From the NCBI RefSeq assembly GCF_902832845.1, contig NZ_CADFDB010000001.1, forward strand, positions 992,001 through 1,056,000: DNA of 64,000 nt, read 5' to 3'. Below the pieces are notes generated by a model. That model had not been told where the DNA came from and did not search any database. It worked only from the letters and a program-made list of their open reading frames with translations. Shown here one piece after another: positions 61,091-64,000 of the stretch. A program made the translations under genes and the position numbers. Origin of the DNA: Burkholderia metallica. GTDB lineage: Bacteria > Pseudomonadota > Gammaproteobacteria > Burkholderiales > Burkholderiaceae. The stretch's first letter is position 1, and every line of letters starts with the position of its first letter.

Positions 61091-61891
61091 ATGACGCAAG
61101 CACATCGCGGTACCGCCCTCATCACCGGCGCCTCTTCGGGCATCGGCGCCGTCTACGCCGACCGCCTCGCGCGCCGCGGCTACGACCTGATCCTGGTCGC
61201 GCGCAGCCGCGAGCGGCTGGCCGCCCTCGCCGAGCGCATCACGAACGACACGCAGCGCGGCGTCGAGATCATCGACGCCGACCTCAACGACCGCGCCGCG
61301 CTCGCCACGGTCGAGGCGAAGCTGAAGCAGGATGCGAGCATCACGCTGCTCGTGAACAACGCGGGCATCGGCACGCATGCGCCGCTGCTCGACGCCGACG
61401 TCGACGCGATGACGCGGATGATCGACCTGAACGTGACCGCGCTCACGCGCCTCACCTATGCGGCCGTGCCCGGCTTCGTCGCGCGCGGCCGCGGCGCGGT
61501 GATCAACATTTCGTCGATCGTCGCGATCTCGCCGGAAACGCTGAACGGCGTGTACGGAGGCAGCAAGGCGTTCGTGCTCGCATTCAGCCAGTCGCTGCAT
61601 CACGAGCTCGCCGACAAGGGCGTGCAGGTGCAGGCCGTGCTGCCCGGCGCGACCGCCACCGATTTCTGGCAGACGGCTGGCCTGCCGCTCGAACATCTGC
61701 CGAAGGAAATCGTGATGCCGGCGGCCGACATGGTCGATGCGGCACTGGTCGGCTTCGATCGCGGCGAACTCGTGACGATCCCGTCGCTGCATGCCGGCGA
61801 CGAATGGGCCGCGTACGAGGCCGCGCGCCGCACGATGGCGCCGCATCTGTCGGCCGACACGCCCGCACCGCGCTACGCGCTTGCCCGCTGA
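61091..61891 (+). CDS. SDR-family oxidoreductase
   Basis: Classical SDR of 266 residues: TALITGASSGIGAVYADRLA, NNAGIGTHAPLLDADVDAMT, the Ser in INISSIVAISPETLNGVYGG, and YGGSKAFVLAFSQSLHHELA (Tyr and Lys in place). The substrate is unknown; similar proteins act on aldehydes or ketones. It is divergent from the GlxA-type regulator. Confidence 0.85.
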   Translation: MTQAHRGTALITGASSGIGAVYADRLARRGYDLILVARSRERLAALAERITNDTQRGVEIIDADLNDRAALATVEAKLKQDASITLLVNNAGIGTHAPLLDADVDAMTRMIDLNVTALTRLTYAAVPGFVARGRGAVINISSIVAISPETLNGVYGGSKAFVLAFSQSLHHELADKGVQVQAVLPGATATDFWQTAGLPLEHLPKEIVMPAADMVDAALVGFDRGELVTIPSLHAGDEWAAYEAARRTMAPHLSADTPAPRYALAR

Positions 61892-62217
61892 CCGGCGCAC
61901 GTCCCGCAGATCGAAAACGACACGCACGGCGGTCTCCGGGACGTGCCGCGAAACGCGGTGAAGGGCGGCGAATCGCCGGCCGTTACCCGATGGTTCGACG
62001 GCCGGTTTCGGACACGTGCCGCTCGCCGGATTCGTCTGCGGAAAACCTCGCCCGATTCGTTCGTCGTCGGAACAAGAATCGCATTCATACGACCGATTCC
62101 AACCCGCTTGCCACACAATTCGCGTATCAGTAAGCTCTGCGATTGCAGTCTTCAAGCGGCCTCGTTCGCCCGGTATTCGTCCGATCACGAGGCCATCTCC
62201 AGTTGCGGAATTCGACG
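61892..62217. other. Intergenic region before the cyclase
   Basis: Spacing between the SDR and the diguanylate cyclase on the same strand. No terminator or repeat was clear. The AT-richer stretch 62040-62150 is the likely promoter. Confidence 0.4.
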
Positions 62218-64000
62218 ATGCGGGTCCGTATGTTCATCACCGAGACCGGCGATGCGCCGGCCTGTGCGCACGGTTCGGCCGACCGCCAGCCCGCGCGCGC
62301 GCCGCTGCCGGAACTGGATGCCGTCTGCCGTGTCGCGCGTGCGCATTTCGGCGCCGCCGGCGCGTTCATTGCGCACACCGAAGCCGGTGCGCAACGCGTG
62401 CTGGCCGCCGACGGCGCCCTGCCCGATCCGCTTTGCGCCGATGGCCTGCCGTCCCGCGTCGAGCCGGCCCTCGCTGCCGATGCCCGCTTTGCTCCGCACG
62501 ACACGAATACCGACGCGCCGTGCGACGGCACCTCGCGTCGCTCGTTGCGGATCGTCGCAGCCAGCGACCTGAGCGCATCCGATGGCGCGACGCTCGGCAC
62601 GTTGTGCATCGTCGACGACCAGCCCTCCGCGCTCGACACCGCCAGACGCGCGCTGCTGCGCGACCTCGCAGCGCTGGCCGCAAGCGCGCTTGCCCGCGCG
62701 CTCGAAGCCGCCGCGCTGCGCGAACGTCTGCGCAGCGTCGAGGAGCACGGCACGCTGACCACGCTCGCGCTCACCGAGAGCGGCACCGGCGTGTGGGATC
62801 GCAACGTGGAAACCGGCGAGATCCATTACTCGCCGGCGTGGAAGGCGATCCTCGGCTACGCGCCGCACGAGCTCGGCACCCGGATCGAGGACGCGTACGA
62901 ACGGCTGCATCCGGACGACGTCGACGACGTGAAGGCCGCGATGCTCGCGCACTTCGAGCGCCGCACCGACTGCTACGCGGTCGAGCACCGCATCCGCTGC
63001 AAGGACGGCACGTACAAATGGATCGTCAGCCGCGGCAAGGTGATCGCGCGCGACCGCAACGGCCGCGCGCTGCGGATGGTCGGCACGACCACGGACATCA
63101 CCGCGCTGCGCGAGCTCGCCGCGCGGTTGCGCGATTCGGCCGCGCTCGTCGCGGATCTCACCGACCAGGTGCCCGGGCTCGTGTTCCAGCTGCGGCAGGC
63201 GGCCGACGGGCGCCGCTTCTTTTCCTATGCGAGCGCGGGTGTCCGCGACATCTACGAACTGACGCCCGAGCAGATCGCCCATAGCGCGCAGGCGGTCGAG
63301 ACGCGGATTCATCCGGCCGACCTCGCCGCGTATCGGCAGTCGCTGCACGACTCGTCGGTACGGCTCACGCCGTGGCGCCTCGAATATCGCGTGCTGCTGC
63401 CCGGCCAGGGGCTGCGCTGGCGCGAAGGCGATGCGCGTCCGCAGCGCACGGCCGACGGCGGCACCGTGTGGCACGGCTTCATCACCGACGCGACCGATCG
63501 CAAGCACATCGAAGCCGAACTGCACCGGATGGCGACGACCGACCACCTGACGCAACTGTCGAACCGCCACGCGTTCATGCGGCAAAGCGAAGCCGCGCTG
63601 CGCAACGTGCGCGCGACCGGCTTCGCCGCCGCGGTGCTGATGCTCGATCTCGATCACTTCAAGGCGCTGAACGACCGCTGGGGCCACCCGGTCGGCGACC
63701 GCGCGCTGCGGCATTTCGCGCGGCTATTGCTCGCGGAAACCGGGCCGGACGACGTCGTCGGCCGGGTCGGCGGCGAAGAATTCGCGGTCGTGCTGCCGAA
63801 GGCGGATCTCGACGCCGCGCTGGCATTCGCGCAGCGCGTGCAGCAACGCGCGATGCACGCGCGGCTCGTGCACGAGGACCAGCAGGTCGCGCTGACCGTC
63901 AGCATCGGCATCGACGCGATGCGGACGTCGGATTTCGGCGCCTACCAGCCGCTGTCGCGCGCCGACAAGGCGCTCTATCTCGCGAAGGCGCGCGGCCGCA
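62218..64000 (+). CDS. Diguanylate cyclase, GAF-PAS-PAS-GGDEF (3' end outside window)
   Basis: The frame opens with an ATG at 62218 (or 62230) and stays open to the edge (594 codons). The first 180 residues are GAF-like (FGAAGAFIAHTEAGAQRVLA and LGTLCIVDDQPSALDTARRA). Two PAS domains follow (ESGTGVWDRNVETGEIHYSP with YKWIVSRGKVIARDRNGRAL; and LVFQLRQAADGRRFFSYASA). The GGDEF domain has TTDHLTQLSNRHAFMRQSEA, LMLDLDHFKALNDRWGHPVG and GRVGGEEFAVVLPKADLDAA, with GGEEF intact, so it should make c-di-GMP. Start codon choice is uncertain; the track is cut at the window end. Confidence 0.88.
   Translation, partial: MRVRMFITETGDAPACAHGSADRQPARAPLPELDAVCRVARAHFGAAGAFIAHTEAGAQRVLAADGALPDPLCADGLPSRVEPALAADARFAPHDTNTDAPCDGTSRRSLRIVAASDLSASDGATLGTLCIVDDQPSALDTARRALLRDLAALAASALARALEAAALRERLRSVEEHGTLTTLALTESGTGVWDRNVETGEIHYSPAWKAILGYAPHELGTRIEDAYERLHPDDVDDVKAAMLAHFERRTDCYAVEHRIRCKDGTYKWIVSRGKVIARDRNGRALRMVGTTTDITALRELAARLRDSAALVADLTDQVPGLVFQLRQAADGRRFFSYASAGVRDIYELTPEQIAHSAQAVETRIHPADLAAYRQSLHDSSVRLTPWRLEYRVLLPGQGLRWREGDARPQRTADGGTVWHGFITDATDRKHIEAELHRMATTDHLTQLSNRHAFMRQSEAALRNVRATGFAAAVLMLDLDHFKALNDRWGHPVGDRALRHFARLLLAETGPDDVVGRVGGEEFAVVLPKADLDAALAFAQRVQQRAMHARLVHEDQQVALTVSIGIDAMRTSDFGAYQPLSRADKALYLAKARGR

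Noticed and set aside
1-64000. tRNA or rRNA genes and insertion sequences
   Set aside because: I saw no cloverleaf, rRNA-like stretch or transposase frame; a dedicated scan (for example tRNAscan or ISfinder) was not possible here.

Overview
The window is GC-rich, densely coded proteobacterial chromosome and reads as Burkholderia, most likely the B. cepacia complex. The markers are two DUF4148 secreted proteins, a Burkholderia-type general porin, a PAAR/Tae4/Tai4 type VI secretion (T6SS) toolkit, many GntR/LysR/AraC regulators beside catabolic genes, and strong codon bias throughout. That is inference from gene content; no rRNA, tRNA or CRISPR array was seen. The mix of catabolic, transport and stress functions suits a secondary Burkholderia replicon.

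Layout. 1-9.7 kb: a two-domain universal stress protein (cut by the left edge), an amino-acid permease, a DedA-rhodanese fusion, a DUF985 cupin, a single-domain universal stress protein, a CHASE-PAS histidine kinase with its NarL-type response regulator, an LprI-like secreted protein and a DUF4148 protein. 9.9-13.5 kb: a PilZ protein and a bifunctional class A penicillin-binding protein. 13.7-17.9 kb: a trans-3-hydroxy-L-proline locus (Cys/Thr dehydratase, periplasmic binding protein, GntR regulator, divergent pyrroline-2-carboxylate reductase). 18.1-20.9 kb: a microaerobic-looking block with a lone receiver, an FNR/ANR-type regulator with its cysteine cluster, and four small conserved genes. 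ANR-like boxes lie near this block and near both universal stress genes. 21.1-24.5 kb: an aromatic aminotransferase and aromatic permease, divergent from an Lrp/AsnC regulator.

24.5-32.5 kb is the most unusual part. A visibly AT-richer patch carries a PAAR protein, a Tae4-type peptidoglycan amidase and a small membrane protein. The PAAR gene appears to have a TGG-to-TAG stop and the amidase gene is frameshifted in an A6 run just upstream of its catalytic cysteine. About 6 kb away lies an orphan Tai4-type immunity gene, next to a truncated FAD oxidoreductase and long hairpins. Between them are ordinary genes: an EamA transporter, an AcpA-type phosphatase, a cytochrome c peroxidase and a methyltransferase.

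32.6-38.2 kb: a GntR-controlled catabolic operon (SDR, BKACE-family cleavage enzyme, MFS transporter) facing a short-chain fatty-acid transporter. 38.4-43.6 kb: a ClC channel, cytosine deaminase, glyoxalase-fold protein, porin and a second DUF4148 protein. 43.7-51.6 kb: a LysR regulator divergent from a FUSC exporter, a small secreted protein, a DmpA-type aminopeptidase with an APC permease, a LuxR regulator and a membrane protein. 51.7-59.9 kb: small proteins, then a beta-alanine/malonate-semialdehyde module (MmsA plus omega-aminotransferase) divergent from its LysR regulator across an 11-bp inverted repeat, an MFS exporter pair, a MarR regulator with a palindromic operator, and a cupin. 60-64 kb: a GlxA-type AraC regulator, an SDR, and a GAF-PAS-PAS-GGDEF cyclase cut by the right edge.
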